Source: an uncultured Bacteroidales bacterium (GTDB lineage: Bacteria; Bacteroidota; Bacteroidia; Bacteroidales; UBA932). Taken from it: 64,000 nucleotides of DNA. This document shows positions 27,944 to 37,740 of the stretch, piece after piece (position 1 is the first letter of the stretch; each line of letters opens with the position of its first letter). The notes under the pieces are model-generated. The model was not told the origin of the DNA, searched no databases, and worked only from the letters and a program-made list of their open reading frames with translations. Made by a program: the position numbers and the translations under genes. The stretch is from contig ONDR01000011.1 in the NCBI GenBank assembly GCA_900316675.1, positions 1 through 64,000 of the forward strand, written 5' to 3'.

Positions 27944-28119
27944 TGTTGATAAGTCTGTTAATAACCGTGTTGAAAACTATTTTACAAGCTGTTTATATTT
28001 TTTCCCGTTTTTGGACGATTATATTCTCAACTTCATTTCAATAATTTTTCAGCAATTTTATTAACAACGAATTTTTACCTAAATAATTGAGAATCAAAGG
28101 CCGTTTTTGGTTATCAACA
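27944..28119. other. Candidate replication origin (oriC) in the mfd-ruvB gap
   Basis: The gap 27916-28193 is strongly A+T-rich and has no gene. It contains nonamers close to the DnaA box TTATCCACA: TTATCAACA at 28111-28119 and, on the minus strand, at 27944-27952; TTATTAACA at 28058-28066 and, on the minus strand, at 27956-27964; TTTTCAACA on the minus strand at 27969-27977. ATTCTCAA (28023-28030) and TTGAGAAT (28087-28094) form an inverted repeat around a very A+T-rich core. Gene direction diverges here and parS-like sites lie 9-11 kb to the right. dnaA is not adjacent. Confidence 0.55.
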
Positions 28120-28162
28120 AATTCACAACAATATTACCATCTTCTCATATCCAATTATTTTA

Positions 28163-28170
28163 TATCTTTG
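28163..28170 (+). promoter_or_regulatory. Promoter -7 box for ruvB
   Basis: TATCTTTG matches TAnnTTTG, 23 bp before the ruvB ATG at 28194. This supports the short ruvB reading. Confidence 0.55.
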
Positions 28171-28193
28171 TATATATAAATTTTTCAAACTCG

Positions 28194-29246
28194 ATGGAAG
28201 AAGAATTGAACCCTTACGCATCGGCCGCCGACAAAGATAAGTATTTAGAGGGAATTATAAGACCACAAGAGCTGGAAGAATTTACAGGTCAGCCTAAAAT
28301 AGTGGCTAACTTGAAGATATTCATCCAGGCAGCTAAACTAAGAGGCGAGTCACTAGACCATGTTTTACTCCATGGCCCTCCCGGCCTTGGTAAAACCACA
28401 CTTGCTCATATTATAGCAAATGAGCTTGGGGTAAATATGAAGATTACTTCAGGTCCTGTTCTGGATAAGCCCGGTGATCTTGCCGGTTTGCTTACATCCC
28501 TTGAAACGGGAGATGTTCTGTTTATAGATGAAATCCACCGTCTTTCGCCGGAGGTAGAGGAATACCTCTATTCTGCAATGGAAGACTATGTGATAGATAT
28601 CATGATTGATAAGGGTCCCGGGGCAAGATCGGTACGAATATCACTTAATCCTTTCACTCTGGTTGGTGCAACAACAAGAAGCGGTTTGCTTACTGCTCCG
28701 TTAAGGGCAAGGTTCGGCATTACATGTGCACTGGAATATTATGGTTCAAAGGAGTTGATAAGAATTATAAAGCGCAGTGCATCTATATTAAAGGTAGAGA
28801 TAGAAGAAGAAGCTGCCACAGAAATTGCACTTCGCAGCCGTGGTACTCCAAGAATAGCAAATGCCCTGCTTAGAAGGGTGCGTGATTTTGCCCAGGTTCA
28901 GGGTAACGGACGTATAGATTTAGAAATTGCAAAAGTTGCCCTTGATGCCCTGAATAGGGATAAGATGGGTCTTGACCTTATAGATAATAAGATACTCCAT
29001 ACTATTATTACTAAGTTCAACGGAGGTCCTGTAGGAATTAATACAATTGCAACTGCAGTAGGAGAAGATCCCGGAACTATAGAAGAAGTGTACGAACCCT
29101 TCTTGATAATGCAGGGATTTATTCAGAGAACTCCTCGTGGACGTATAGCTACTGATTTATCTTACAAGCATTTAGGCCTTGAAAGTTATAAATCAGGAAA
29201 GGGATCGTCAGACGGTCTTGAAATCATAGAAAACAGTTTATTTTAA
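28194..29246 (+). CDS. ruvB: Holliday junction branch migration ATPase RuvB
   Basis: Hexameric AAA+ motor that drives branch migration with RuvA. ATG at 28194 gives 350 residues, the usual size; the frame is open to 28107, but the promoter box at 28163 lies in that extension. Motifs: [12 protein letters not shown], Walker [10 protein letters not shown], Walker B DEIHRL, sensor [18 protein letters not shown], and the C-terminal winged helix ([14 protein letters not shown]). ruvA is separate, at 37741-38331. An Ntn-hydrolase gene starts 4 bp after it. Confidence 0.97.
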   Translation: MEEELNPYASAADKDKYLEGIIRPQELEEFTGQPKIVANLKIFIQAAKLRGESLDHVLLHGPPGLGKTTLAHIIANELGVNMKITSGPVLDKPGDLAGLLTSLETGDVLFIDEIHRLSPEVEEYLYSAMEDYVIDIMIDKGPGARSVRISLNPFTLVGATTRSGLLTAPLRARFGITCALEYYGSKELIRIIKRSASILKVEIEEEAATEIALRSRGTPRIANALLRRVRDFAQVQGNGRIDLEIAKVALDALNRDKMGLDLIDNKILHTIITKFNGGPVGINTIATAVGEDPGTIEEVYEPFLIMQGFIQRTPRGRIATDLSYKHLGLESYKSGKGSSDGLEIIENSLF

Positions 29247-29250
29247 AAAT

Positions 29251-30339
29251 ATGAAAAAGATAATTCTTTCCATTTTGGTCTTTCTGATGTCAGTGCCTGT
29301 ATTTGCCTGCACATCTGTAATTGTATCCGGAAAAAAGTCTCCGTCCGGCAGACCTGTTATGTATAAACACAGGGATACAGGCCATCTTGATAATTTTATA
29401 GGAAGGTACCAGGGAGAAAAATATACCTTCATAGGTCTTGTCAATGCAGGTGCAAGTGCAGAAGTATGGAGCGGAACAAATTCTGCCGGTTTCTGTATTA
29501 TAAATACTGCAACCTATGATCTTAAGGACGATAATGTTCCGGACGAGCAGATGGATCAGGAAGGTGTATTGATGTACAAAGCCCTTGGTGTATGTAAGGA
29601 TTTGGCGGACTTTGAGAATTTATTGAATACTCTTCCCAGACCTATGGGTGTTGAGGCAAACTTCGGAGTAATAGACGCTTACGGTGGTGCTGCTTATTAT
29701 GAAGTAAACAATCACAGTTGGGTTAAGTTTGATGTTAATGATGAAAAAGTAGCCCCTCTTGGATACTTAGTTGTAACCAACTTTACCCAGACCGGACGTC
29801 CTGAAGATAGAAAAGGTGTAGATAGGTACGAAAAGGGATATGAAATAATGTCTACGCTTAAGGAAGATGATACCAGGGGCTTATTCTGTGATCATAGATT
29901 CCTTGTAAATAAGTTTTCCAGAAATGGCAAACCGATTCTTAGGAACATTACTTCTTCTACCATTGCATTTGAAGGTGTAAAGGCCGGCGATGATCCTATT
30001 AAGACAGTAATGTGGACGGTTTGCGGATATCCTACAACTACCATTTATGTTCCTCTTATGGTTCTGGACGATAACTTTATTCCTGCTTACCTTGACGATG
30101 GTGCTAAGGATGGCCATTCACAAATGTGCGACAGGGGTTTGATGTTCAAGGAAAAGAAGATTAATGCTTCTAAAACCTGCCGTCAGGTAGAAAAATTTAT
30201 CGACAGAAAATTCACCACCCTTTATAGGAAATGGCTGTGTTCAGAAATCACTTTTGATACTTTCAAGAGAGAATACAGAAAGCTTCTGTATGATATTTAT
30301 TTGAAGTATGAGAAGGATTTTGATGAAATTTTATTGTAA
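29251..30339 (+). CDS. Ntn-hydrolase (C45/C69-like) with N-terminal signal peptide
   Basis: A 362-residue protein. A 19-residue signal (ILSILVFLMSVPVFA) precedes Cys20, and CTSVIVSGKKSPSG followed by MYKHRDTG resembles the mature N-terminus of Ntn-fold cysteine hydrolases (acyltransferase C45, choloylglycine or C69 relatives). Signal peptidase cleavage after Ala19 would itself expose the catalytic Cys. EVWSGTNSAGFCIINT and GVEANFGVIDAYGGAAYYEV are consistent with the family. It is probably periplasmic and acts on amide bonds; the substrate is unknown. It lies 4 bp downstream of ruvB. Confidence 0.8.
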   Translation: MKKIILSILVFLMSVPVFACTSVIVSGKKSPSGRPVMYKHRDTGHLDNFIGRYQGEKYTFIGLVNAGASAEVWSGTNSAGFCIINTATYDLKDDNVPDEQMDQEGVLMYKALGVCKDLADFENLLNTLPRPMGVEANFGVIDAYGGAAYYEVNNHSWVKFDVNDEKVAPLGYLVVTNFTQTGRPEDRKGVDRYEKGYEIMSTLKEDDTRGLFCDHRFLVNKFSRNGKPILRNITSSTIAFEGVKAGDDPIKTVMWTVCGYPTTTIYVPLMVLDDNFIPAYLDDGAKDGHSQMCDRGLMFKEKKINASKTCRQVEKFIDRKFTTLYRKWLCSEITFDTFKREYRKLLYDIYLKYEKDFDEILL

Positions 30340-30376
30340 AAATCGTTTTAAAATTGCTGTTTTGCGTAAAAATTCG

Positions 30377-30384
30377 TAAAATTG
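30377..30384 (+). promoter_or_regulatory. Promoter -7 box for frdAB
   Basis: TAAAATTG matches TAnnTTTG at seven of eight positions. A TTG 20 bp upstream could be the -33 element. It is 47 bp before the frdA ATG. Confidence 0.4.
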
Positions 30385-30431
30385 CAGACATTTTAAACTC
30401 CAGATACTGAAAAACTTATAAAAACTATACA

Positions 30432-32378
30432 ATGGCCGATAAATTAATCTCCAAAATTCCTGAAGGACCTCTGTCCGAAAAATGGACAAAACGCAAGTCA
30501 GAAATCAGGCTCGTAAGTCCTAATAACAAAAGGAAACTAGAAATTATTGTAGTTGGTACCGGTCTTGGTGGAGCTTCTGCAGCTGCTTCCCTTGGTGAAC
30601 TTGGCTATAATGTCAAGATTTTCTGTATCAGCGACACCCCCAGGCGTGCACATTCAATCGCAGCCCAGGGTGGTATTAACGCTGCAAAGAACTATCAGAA
30701 CGACAATGACTCCGTTTATCGTCTGTTCTACGATACCATTAAGGGCGGTGACTACCGTGCACGCGAGGCAAACGTTTACCGTCTTGCAGAGGTAAGCGCA
30801 TCCATTATTGACCAGTGCGTTGCCCAGGGTATTCCTTTTGCCCGTGAATACGGCGGATACCTTGCTAACCGTTCATTCGGTGGTGTACAGGTAAGCCGTA
30901 CTTTCTATGCCCGCGGACAAACCGGTCAGCAGCTCCTTCTTGGTGCTTATGCATCACTTAACAAAGAGATTGCAGCAGGTACCGTTAAGAGCTATCCTCG
31001 TCACGAGATGCTTGACCTTGTAGTTATCAATGGAGAGGCTAAGGGTATCATCGCACGTAACCTTGTTACCGGAGAACTTGAAAGATTCGGTGCACATGCA
31101 GTTGTTATTGCTACCGGTGGTTATGGAAATACCTATTTCCTTTCTACAAATGCAATGAACTCCAATGGTTCTGCAGCATGGCAGTGCTACAAGAAGGGCG
31201 CTTTCTTTGCTAACCCTTGCTTCGCACAGATCCATCCTACATGTATTCCTGTTCACGGAGACCAGCAGTGCAAGCTTACCCTTATGTCAGAGTCCCTGCG
31301 TAATGACGGCCGTATCTGGGTTCCTAAGAAGATGGAGGATGTACTCAAGCTTCGCAAGCACGAAATCAAGGCTTCCCAGATTCCTGAAGAGGATAGGGAT
31401 TACTACCTTGAGCGCCGTTATCCTGCATTCGGTAACCTTGTTCCCCGTGACGTTGCTTCACGTGCTGCAAAGGAAAGATGCGATGCCGGCTTTGGTGTAA
31501 ACGAGACTGGTCTTGCAGTATTCCTTGACTTTGCAGATGCCATCAAGCGTCTTGGCCACCAGAGGGTAGCAGAGCGTTATGGCAACCTGTTCGACATGTA
31601 TGAAAAGATCACCGCTTCTTCTCCTTGGGAAGAGCCTATGATGATATATCCTGCTATCCACTATACAATGGGTGGTATTTGGGTAGACTATGATCTTCAG
31701 ACCACTATCCCTGGTCTTTATGCTATCGGAGAAGCAAACTTCTCTGACCATGGCGGAAACCGTCTTGGTGCATCAGCCCTTATGCAGGGTCTTGCAGACG
31801 GTTACTTTGTTATTCCTGTTACCATCGGTGACTATCTCTCACACAAGTTTGCAGAGCCTAAGACAGATACCTCCGTTGCAGAGTTCGACGCTGCACAGAA
31901 GGCTGTTCAGGAGCGCATCGACAAACTCTTTGCTATTAAGGGTAAAAAGACTGTCGATTCACTTCACAAGAAGCTTGGTCTTATCATGTGGGAGTATGTT
32001 GGTATGGCCCGCAGCGAGGAAGGTCTTAAGACCGCAATTGAAAAGATTCAGGAACTTAAGAAAGAGTTCTGGAGCGACGTATGCGTTCCCGGAACCCAGT
32101 ACGAGTTCAACCAGGAGCTTGAGAAAGCCCTCAGACTGGCAGACTTTATTGAAATTGGTGAGCTTATGGCCCGCGACGCTCTTAACAGAAAAGAGTCTTG
32201 CGGCGGTCACTTCCGTATCGAGAGCCAGACAGAAGAGGGTGAGGCTAAGCGTGATGACAAGAACTTTATGTATGTTGCCGCTTGGGAATACAAGGGCGAC
32301 GGCGTAGAGCCTGAACTTCACAAAGAGCCTCTCAAGTATGAATTTATTGAGGTTAAAACCAGAAACTACAAAGACTAG
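30432..32378 (+). CDS. frdA: Fumarate reductase/succinate dehydrogenase flavoprotein subunit
   Basis: The catalytic subunit that interconverts fumarate and succinate; it faces the cytoplasm on the inner membrane. The 648-residue protein has the FAD dinucleotide fold [11 protein letters not shown] at 41-51 and the covalent-FAD His74 in HSIAAQGG. Substrate-site motifs HPTCIP and [10 protein letters not shown] are present. It is the Bacteroidota type used in anaerobic fumarate respiration. frdB follows after 5 bp. The cytochrome b subunit gene frdC, usually directly upstream, is not here: the preceding 92 bp hold only a promoter. Confidence 0.96.
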   Translation: MADKLISKIPEGPLSEKWTKRKSEIRLVSPNNKRKLEIIVVGTGLGGASAAASLGELGYNVKIFCISDTPRRAHSIAAQGGINAAKNYQNDNDSVYRLFYDTIKGGDYRAREANVYRLAEVSASIIDQCVAQGIPFAREYGGYLANRSFGGVQVSRTFYARGQTGQQLLLGAYASLNKEIAAGTVKSYPRHEMLDLVVINGEAKGIIARNLVTGELERFGAHAVVIATGGYGNTYFLSTNAMNSNGSAAWQCYKKGAFFANPCFAQIHPTCIPVHGDQQCKLTLMSESLRNDGRIWVPKKMEDVLKLRKHEIKASQIPEEDRDYYLERRYPAFGNLVPRDVASRAAKERCDAGFGVNETGLAVFLDFADAIKRLGHQRVAERYGNLFDMYEKITASSPWEEPMMIYPAIHYTMGGIWVDYDLQTTIPGLYAIGEANFSDHGGNRLGASALMQGLADGYFVIPVTIGDYLSHKFAEPKTDTSVAEFDAAQKAVQERIDKLFAIKGKKTVDSLHKKLGLIMWEYVGMARSEEGLKTAIEKIQELKKEFWSDVCVPGTQYEFNQELEKALRLADFIEIGELMARDALNRKESCGGHFRIESQTEEGEAKRDDKNFMYVAAWEYKGDGVEPELHKEPLKYEFIEVKTRNYKD

Positions 32379-32383
32379 AAGCT

Positions 32384-33163
32384 ATGGATTTCAATTTAAA
32401 GATATGGCGCCAGAAGAACGCCAAAGCCAAAGGACACTTCGAGACTTATCATATCTCCGGTATTGAAGAAGACGCTTCTTTCCTTGAGATGCTTGATATC
32501 CTCAATGAGCAGCTTATCCGCGAGGGCTGCGACCCCGTTGCAGTTGACAAGGGTTGCAAGAGCAGCGGTCCTGTTTCATTCGACCACGACTGCCGTGAAG
32601 GTATTTGCGGTGCATGCTCACTTTACATTGACGGCCGTGCCCATGGCCCGGATGATCATGTAACTACCTGCCAGCTTTTCATGCGTCATTTTAAGAATGG
32701 CGCTACCATTACAGTTGAGCCCTGGAGAAGTTCAGGTTTCCCTGTAATCAAGGACCTTGTTGTAGACAGAACAGCCTTCGATAAGATTCTTCAGGCCGGC
32801 GGTTTCATCTCTGTTCGTACCGGTTCTGCACAGGATGCCAACAATATCCTTATTCCTCACGACAAGGCAGAAAAGAGTATGGATGCTGCTGCTTGCGTTG
32901 GTTGCGGTGCTTGCGTTGCTACCTGCAAGAACGGCTCTGCCATGTTGTTCGTAGGTGCCAGGGTAAGTTCACTTGCACTGCTTCCTCAGGGTCGCCCGGA
33001 GGCTGAAAGACGCGCTCGCGCAATGGTTGCAAAGATGGACGAACTTGGCTTTGGTAACTGTACAAACACCCGCGCTTGCGAGATGGAGTGCCCTAAGGGT
33101 ATTTCTGTAGAGCATATTGCCAGACTTAACAGGGAATTCCTTTCTGCTAAGTTTAAACAGTAG
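32384..33163 (+). CDS. frdB: Fumarate reductase/succinate dehydrogenase iron-sulfur subunit
   Basis: Electron-transfer subunit, 259 residues. The [2Fe-2S] cysteines are at 70, 75, 78 and 96. The 4Fe-4S ligands CVGCGAC...C are at 171, 174, 177 and 181, and further cysteines at 226, 232 and 236 serve the remaining clusters. It passes electrons between FrdA and a membrane quinone subunit (FrdC) that is not encoded nearby. It ends at a strong bidirectional terminator. Confidence 0.96.
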   Translation: MDFNLKIWRQKNAKAKGHFETYHISGIEEDASFLEMLDILNEQLIREGCDPVAVDKGCKSSGPVSFDHDCREGICGACSLYIDGRAHGPDDHVTTCQLFMRHFKNGATITVEPWRSSGFPVIKDLVVDRTAFDKILQAGGFISVRTGSAQDANNILIPHDKAEKSMDAAACVGCGACVATCKNGSAMLFVGARVSSLALLPQGRPEAERRARAMVAKMDELGFGNCTNTRACEMECPKGISVEHIARLNREFLSAKFKQ

Positions 33164-33185
33164 AATTAATCTTTTGATTATAAAT

Positions 33186-33220
33186 AAATTAAGGAGGGCT
33201 TTAAAAGTCCTCCTTAATTT
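33186..33220. terminator. Bidirectional terminator between frdB and hflX
   Basis: A perfect 12-bp stem, AAATTAAGGAGG (33186-33197) with CCTCCTTAATTT (33209-33220), has an 11-nt loop and sits between converging genes. Confidence 0.85.
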
Positions 33221-33243
33221 ATATTAATTTAACCATAGTTAAA

Positions 33244-34437
33244 CTACCATAGGAAATTATCGAACGGATACCTTCCGGCATGCACTTCTGCCACCATTTT
33301 ATAGATATCGTTCCTTAATTTTTGGATGCCGATTTTCTCTTTGGCAGAGATGAAAATGCAAGGAGTTTTTTCTCCGGCGATCCAGCTGTTCTTAAGCTCT
33401 TCAAGAGTCATGTTGTACTTCTCTTTTGGAGTCAGGCTGAATTCGTCGTACTCTTCGTACTTGTAGGCATCAATCTTATTAAATATGACAAAGACGGGCT
33501 TGTTGTCCGCTTTGATATCCTTAAGAGTTTTCTCTACCGTCTGCATTTGCTCTTCAAAATCCGGAGCGGAAATGTCAACAACATGAACCAGGATGTCGGC
33601 TTCACGGACCTCGTCAAGCGTACTTTTGAAGGCCTCTATAAGCTGGGTAGGAAGCTTCCTTATAAAGCCTACTGTGTCGCTTAAGAGGAAAGGTACATTA
33701 TCTACAACAACCTTTCTTACGGTAGTGTCAAGCGTAGCAAAAAGCTTGTTCTCTGCAAAGACGTTGGATTTGGACAGCAGGTTCATAATTGTGCTCTTTC
33801 CAACGTTTGTATAACCTACTAAGGCCAGCCTTACCAGGCTTCCGCGGTTTCCACGTTGGGTGGCCATTTGCCTGTCAACCTTTTTAAGGTCTTCCTTAAG
33901 CTTGTTGATACGTTCTTTGACTATTCGGCGGTCAACCTCTATCTGGGTTTCACCCATACCTCCACGGGTTCCTACACCACCTCTCTGACGCTCAAGGTGG
34001 GTCCACATTCCGGCCAGGCGGGGCAGCATATAGTTGTACTTTGCCAGCTCTACCTGCATCTTTGCGTAAGAGGTTTTTGCCCTCTGGGCAAAGATTTCAA
34101 GTATCAGGCTTGTCCTGTCAATTACTGAAGAACACTTGATAGTCTTTTCTATGTTACGCTGCTGGATACCGGTAAGCTCGTCATCAAAAATGACGTAATT
34201 TATGCCGTTTTCTGCGCAATAATCGGCTACTTCCTGCAGCTTTCCGCTCCTTATATATGTAGAACTTTCAGGACGCGACAATTTCTGGACGAATTTCTTG
34301 TCTCCTTCGATTCCTGCCGTCGTTGCCAGGAACTGCAGTTCGTCCAGATATTCGTTCACCTTGCGCTCGCTTTCACCATCTCTGATGATTCCTACGAACA
34401 CCGCGGTCTCTACTGTTTTATCTTCTGTCTCTACCAA
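33244..34437 (-). CDS. hflX: GTPase HflX
   Basis: Ribosome-associated GTPase involved in recovering stalled or heat-stressed ribosomes. The 397-residue protein has the HflX N-terminal domain (FDDELTGIQQRNIE), the glycine-rich linker RGGVGTRGGMGETQIEVDRR, then G1 GYTNVGKST, G3 DTVGF and G4 NKID. The start appears to be TTG at 34437, because no in-frame ATG lies nearby upstream; the N-terminal residues align with HflX only loosely. tonB lies upstream, separated by a terminator. Confidence 0.95.
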   Translation of the reverse strand: MVETEDKTVETAVFVGIIRDGESERKVNEYLDELQFLATTAGIEGDKKFVQKLSRPESSTYIRSGKLQEVADYCAENGINYVIFDDELTGIQQRNIEKTIKCSSVIDRTSLILEIFAQRAKTSYAKMQVELAKYNYMLPRLAGMWTHLERQRGGVGTRGGMGETQIEVDRRIVKERINKLKEDLKKVDRQMATQRGNRGSLVRLALVGYTNVGKSTIMNLLSKSNVFAENKLFATLDTTVRKVVVDNVPFLLSDTVGFIRKLPTQLIEAFKSTLDEVREADILVHVVDISAPDFEEQMQTVEKTLKDIKADNKPVFVIFNKIDAYKYEEYDEFSLTPKEKYNMTLEELKNSWIAGEKTPCIFISAKEKIGIQKLRNDIYKMVAEVHAGRYPFDNFLW

Positions 34438-34462
34438 TTTAAATGCTTGTTTTTAGTTAAAT

Positions 34463-34499
34463 AAGGGCGGTGACCACGTATGGCCATCGCCCTTTTTTT
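34463..34499. terminator. Terminator downstream of tonB
   Basis: AAGGGCGGTG (34463-34472) pairs with CATCGCCCTT (34485-34494), with one mismatch or wobble. In the leftward tonB transcript it is followed by ATTTAAC; on the other strand a T-run follows. Confidence 0.65.
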
Positions 34500-34514
34500 G
34501 AATCAATAAATTCC

Positions 34515-35204
34515 TTATCTGAGCTGGAAGATCACAGGGAAGGTATAAGTAACCTTTACTGCGCGGTCTCTCTGCCTTCCGGGTTTCCACTTCGGGGACT
34601 TGGATACAACTCTTACAGCCTCTTTGTCAAGAGAAGAGTCAACACCACGAAGAACCGTTACGTTGGAAACTGAGCCGTCAGGGTTAACGGTGAAGCGAAG
34701 GATAACCCTACCCTGTACACCATTCTCCTTTGCGATCTCCGGATAATCGAGGTTCTTGTTCACCCACTTGCTGAACTCGTTAGCATCGCCACCATTGAAT
34801 GAAGGCTTCTGCTCTACGACGTGGAAGTCAAATACCTCGTCCTCGATTACCTCTTCCTGTACCTCTTCTTTGTAGTCCATGATCTCAACACCAGTGTTGG
34901 CGTCGTCCTCAAGGGTCTGGAACATGTCCTCTACCTTGATGTCATCTTCTACAATTTCAATCTCGTCAGAGAGAACAGGAATCTTGGGTGCAGCCTCGGG
35001 CGGCGGAGGGGTTGATTCCGTAATAGGAACCATATCCTCAATCTCCACAGCGGATGCATCTGCCTCGAGTGCGGAGACGTTAACATCCTTGGATGAACGC
35101 TCAAATGCACCCCAAACAAGAAGCAGGGCTACAACGAGACCAATCTCAGTAAAAAGCAATTTCTTGTTTTCAAGACTTGCTTTTATTGACTTTTTGATTT
35201 CCAT
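34515..35204 (-). CDS. TonB-family energy transducer
   Basis: A 229-residue inner-membrane protein that couples proton motive force to outer-membrane TonB-dependent transporters. One N-terminal membrane helix (LLFTEIGLVVALLLVWGAF, about 15-33) is followed by an acidic, Pro-containing linker (STPPPPEAAP, many Glu/Asp) and the TonB C-terminal domain (GRVILRFTVNPDGSVSNV ... SPKWKPGRQRDRAVKV). ExbB/ExbD genes are not nearby. Bacteroidota genomes usually have several such transducers, so its specific partner cannot be named. Confidence 0.92.
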   Translation of the reverse strand: MEIKKSIKASLENKKLLFTEIGLVVALLLVWGAFERSSKDVNVSALEADASAVEIEDMVPITESTPPPPEAAPKIPVLSDEIEIVEDDIKVEDMFQTLEDDANTGVEIMDYKEEVQEEVIEDEVFDFHVVEQKPSFNGGDANEFSKWVNKNLDYPEIAKENGVQGRVILRFTVNPDGSVSNVTVLRGVDSSLDKEAVRVVSKSPKWKPGRQRDRAVKVTYTFPVIFQLR

Positions 35205-35285
35205 AATTAATAATTTATTAATTCGGTTTGCGCTGCTAAATTACGTACATTTATTATTAATTCCAATTATTTGCGTCTTTTATTG

Positions 35286-35293
35286 TATTTTTG
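35286..35293 (+). promoter_or_regulatory. Promoter -7 box for ybeY-mnmG
   Basis: TATTTTTG matches TAnnTTTG, 20 bp before the ybeY ATG at 35314, and supports that start over the long open frame upstream. Confidence 0.5.
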
Positions 35294-35313
35294 CAGTCTT
35301 AAACCAATATTAT

Positions 35314-35748
35314 ATGGTCAATTACTTTTTTGAAGATACAAAATTCGTGCTCAAAGGCCGCCGGGAGAATAATGCCTGGTTAAAAGCTGTTGCTTCTTCT
35401 GAAATTAAGAAGTTGGGCGCCATAAATATTATCTTTTGTTCTGACAATTACATTTTGGACATTAACCAGAAGTATCTTGGTCATGACTATTTCACAGACA
35501 TCATAACCTTTGATTATTGTGAGGGCAATGTCCTCTCCGGCGATTTATTCATAAGCATTGATACTGTCCGTGACAATGCTTCTTTTTATGGTGCCGATTC
35601 TTTTGAGAACGAACTCCAGAGAGTAATGGTCCACGGCCTTCTTCATTTGATAGGTTATGATGACCATACCCCTGAGCAGCAGGCAGTTATGAGAGAGAAA
35701 GAGAATTATTATCTTGATTTTAGGGCTAAAATGTTCCCTGTTAAGTAG
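35314..35748 (+). CDS. ybeY: Endoribonuclease YbeY (rRNA maturation factor)
   Basis: A 144-residue zinc metalloprotein required for 16S rRNA 3'-end maturation and ribosome quality control. The zinc signature HGLLHLIGYDDH is at 107-118. It differs from the usual HGxLHLxGYDH by one residue before the third His. The open frame extends upstream to 34879, but that part is antisense to tonB; ATG at 35314 has a promoter box in front. mnmG starts 3 bp after it. Confidence 0.94.
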   Translation: MVNYFFEDTKFVLKGRRENNAWLKAVASSEIKKLGAINIIFCSDNYILDINQKYLGHDYFTDIITFDYCEGNVLSGDLFISIDTVRDNASFYGADSFENELQRVMVHGLLHLIGYDDHTPEQQAVMREKENYYLDFRAKMFPVK

Positions 35749-35751
35749 TAT

Positions 35752-37740
35752 ATGGAACTGAACTACGATATAATTGTTATTGGTGGTGGCCATGCCGGCT
35801 GTGAAGCAGCTATGGCCGCGTCCGGCATGGGCTCGTCCGTCCTTCTTATTTCGATGGATCTGGACGGATTTGCCAGGATGTCCTGCAACCCTTCGATTGG
35901 TGGAATTGCAAAAGGACAGATCATCCGTGAGGTCGATGCTCTTGGCGGATGGACGGGAATCGTGACCGATGCTGCGACTCTTCAGTTCCGCATGCTTAAC
36001 CGGTCAAAGGGACCGGCAATGTGGAGTCCCCGTGCCCAGTGTGATAAAAGAGCCTTCAGCGCGTTATGGCGTAAAACGCTCGAAAGTAATTGTAAATTAA
36101 GTATTTACGCGGATTTAGCGACGGAATTCCTCTTTGAGAATTCAAAAATCTGCGGCGTTAAGACTCTTACCGGAGCAATTTTTCACTGTCAGGCAGTAGT
36201 TTTCACTGCCGGAACCTTCCTTTCCGGCAAACTCTTCATCGGCCGGACAAATTTTGAAGGTGGCCGAATTGGAGAAAAATCTTCTTATGGTCTGACGGAT
36301 CAGCTTGTCCAAATGGGAATACCTTCTTTCAGAATGAAGACTGGTACTCCCCCGCGAATTGATATCCGTTCCGTTGACCTTTCAAAATCCATCGTCCAGA
36401 AAGGAGATGCTAAACCGGAGAAGTTCTCTTACCTTCCTTACCTTTCCCCTATTCAGGCTGACACGCCTCAGATGGATTGCTATATCTTCCATACCAACGA
36501 GCGCGTACATGATATCCTGAAATCTGGTTTTAAGGACTCCCCTTTGTTTACCGGACTTATTCACGGACGTGGCCCCAGGTACTGTCCAAGTATAGAAGAT
36601 AAGCTTCATACCTTTGCAGATAAGGATTCTCATCAGCTGTTTTTAGAGCCTGAAGGACGCTGTACTCACGAGTATTATCTGCAGGGATTTTCTTCTTCAT
36701 TGCCGCTGGATATTCAGTATTCTGCGCTTAAGGAAATTGACGGATTCTCTAATGTGCGTATTCTTAAGCCCGCTTATGCAGTAGAATATGATTACTTTGA
36801 TCCTTTGTATCTGAAGGCTTCTTTGGAGTCTAAGGTGGTAGAGAATCTCTTTATTGCCGGCCAGCTTAATGGTACTACCGGATATGAAGAAGCGGCCGCC
36901 CAGGGCCTTATGGCTGGTATTAACGCCCATCTTAAGGTTAGTGATAAGGACCCGTTTGTGCTTGGTAGGGACAGTGCTTATATAGGTGTTCTTATCGATG
37001 ACCTTATTACAAAAGGTGTAGATGAGCCTTATAGAATGTTTACTTCCAGGGCTGAATATAGGATACTCTTGCGCCAGGATAATGCAGATTACAGGCTTAC
37101 TTCCCTATCTCATGAAATTGGTCTTTGCTCTGACGAGAGATTCCGTTACACAGAGAAGAAGTATTCTGACGTTGCTGCTGTTACTGAGGCTATACCTACC
37201 GTTAAGCTTAAGCCAGACGCTATTAATCCTTATTTAGAGCGCGTAGAATCCCCTATTCTTTCTGAGACTAAGAATCTTCAGGATATCATTTCAAGGCCGA
37301 ATACAAATCTTAACGAAATTCTGGATTTTGTTCCACGTGGAACAAAATCTGAAAAAATTAAGGAAATTCCCGGTTTGGAAAATGAGATTAATCCCGGAAT
37401 GATTGAATTTCCCCGTCAAACCAAGATATTTTCAAATGTGGATTCTGCCAATTTTAAAGAGATCGAGGCAGACTATAAGCGACAGGTTTTTGATAGCGTA
37501 GAGATAAATCTAAAGTATAAGGGTTATATAGACAGGGAAAACCTGGTTGCAGAAAAGCTTCGCAGGCTGGAGTATATTAAGATTCCAGAGGGCTACGATT
37601 TCAGTAATATAAGCGGTCTTTCCATAGAATGCCGTCAAAAGCTGCAAAAATATCGCCCGGCCACAATTGGCCAGGCGTCCAGGATTTCAGGGGTCTCCCC
37701 TTCTGATATTTCTGTTTTGCTTATCTACTTCAAGAGATAA
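35752..37740 (+). CDS. mnmG: tRNA uridine-5-carboxymethylaminomethyl modification enzyme MnmG
   Basis: FAD enzyme that, with MnmE, modifies U34 of tRNAs. The 662-residue protein is slightly longer than the usual 620-635. FAD motif [10 protein letters not shown] is at 11-20; later signatures [21 protein letters not shown] and [12 protein letters not shown] are all present. The C-terminal part ends [22 protein letters not shown]. Codons for FVPRGT near residue 526 form a perfect parS-like palindrome. It is cotranscribed with ybeY and convergent with ruvA without a gap. gidA/mnmG is a common origin-proximal gene. Confidence 0.97.
   Translation: MELNYDIIVIGGGHAGCEAAMAASGMGSSVLLISMDLDGFARMSCNPSIGGIAKGQIIREVDALGGWTGIVTDAATLQFRMLNRSKGPAMWSPRAQCDKRAFSALWRKTLESNCKLSIYADLATEFLFENSKICGVKTLTGAIFHCQAVVFTAGTFLSGKLFIGRTNFEGGRIGEKSSYGLTDQLVQMGIPSFRMKTGTPPRIDIRSVDLSKSIVQKGDAKPEKFSYLPYLSPIQADTPQMDCYIFHTNERVHDILKSGFKDSPLFTGLIHGRGPRYCPSIEDKLHTFADKDSHQLFLEPEGRCTHEYYLQGFSSSLPLDIQYSALKEIDGFSNVRILKPAYAVEYDYFDPLYLKASLESKVVENLFIAGQLNGTTGYEEAAAQGLMAGINAHLKVSDKDPFVLGRDSAYIGVLIDDLITKGVDEPYRMFTSRAEYRILLRQDNADYRLTSLSHEIGLCSDERFRYTEKKYSDVAAVTEAIPTVKLKPDAINPYLERVESPILSETKNLQDIISRPNTNLNEILDFVPRGTKSEKIKEIPGLENEINPGMIEFPRQTKIFSNVDSANFKEIEADYKRQVFDSVEINLKYKGYIDRENLVAEKLRRLEYIKIPEGYDFSNISGLSIECRQKLQKYRPATIGQASRISGVSPSDISVLLIYFKR
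37324..37349. other. parS-like centromere site inside mnmG
   Basis: A perfect 26-bp palindrome is centred on CACGTG; its inner 16-mer TGTTCCACGTGGAACA (37329-37344) equals the consensus ParB-binding site of many bacteria. It lies within codons of mnmG without breaking the frame. Confidence 0.85.

Noticed and set aside
32591-32671. Long spacing between the third and fourth [2Fe-2S] cysteines of FrdB
   Set aside because: As far as I recall this longer loop is normal for Bacteroidota FrdB, so it is not reported as unusual.
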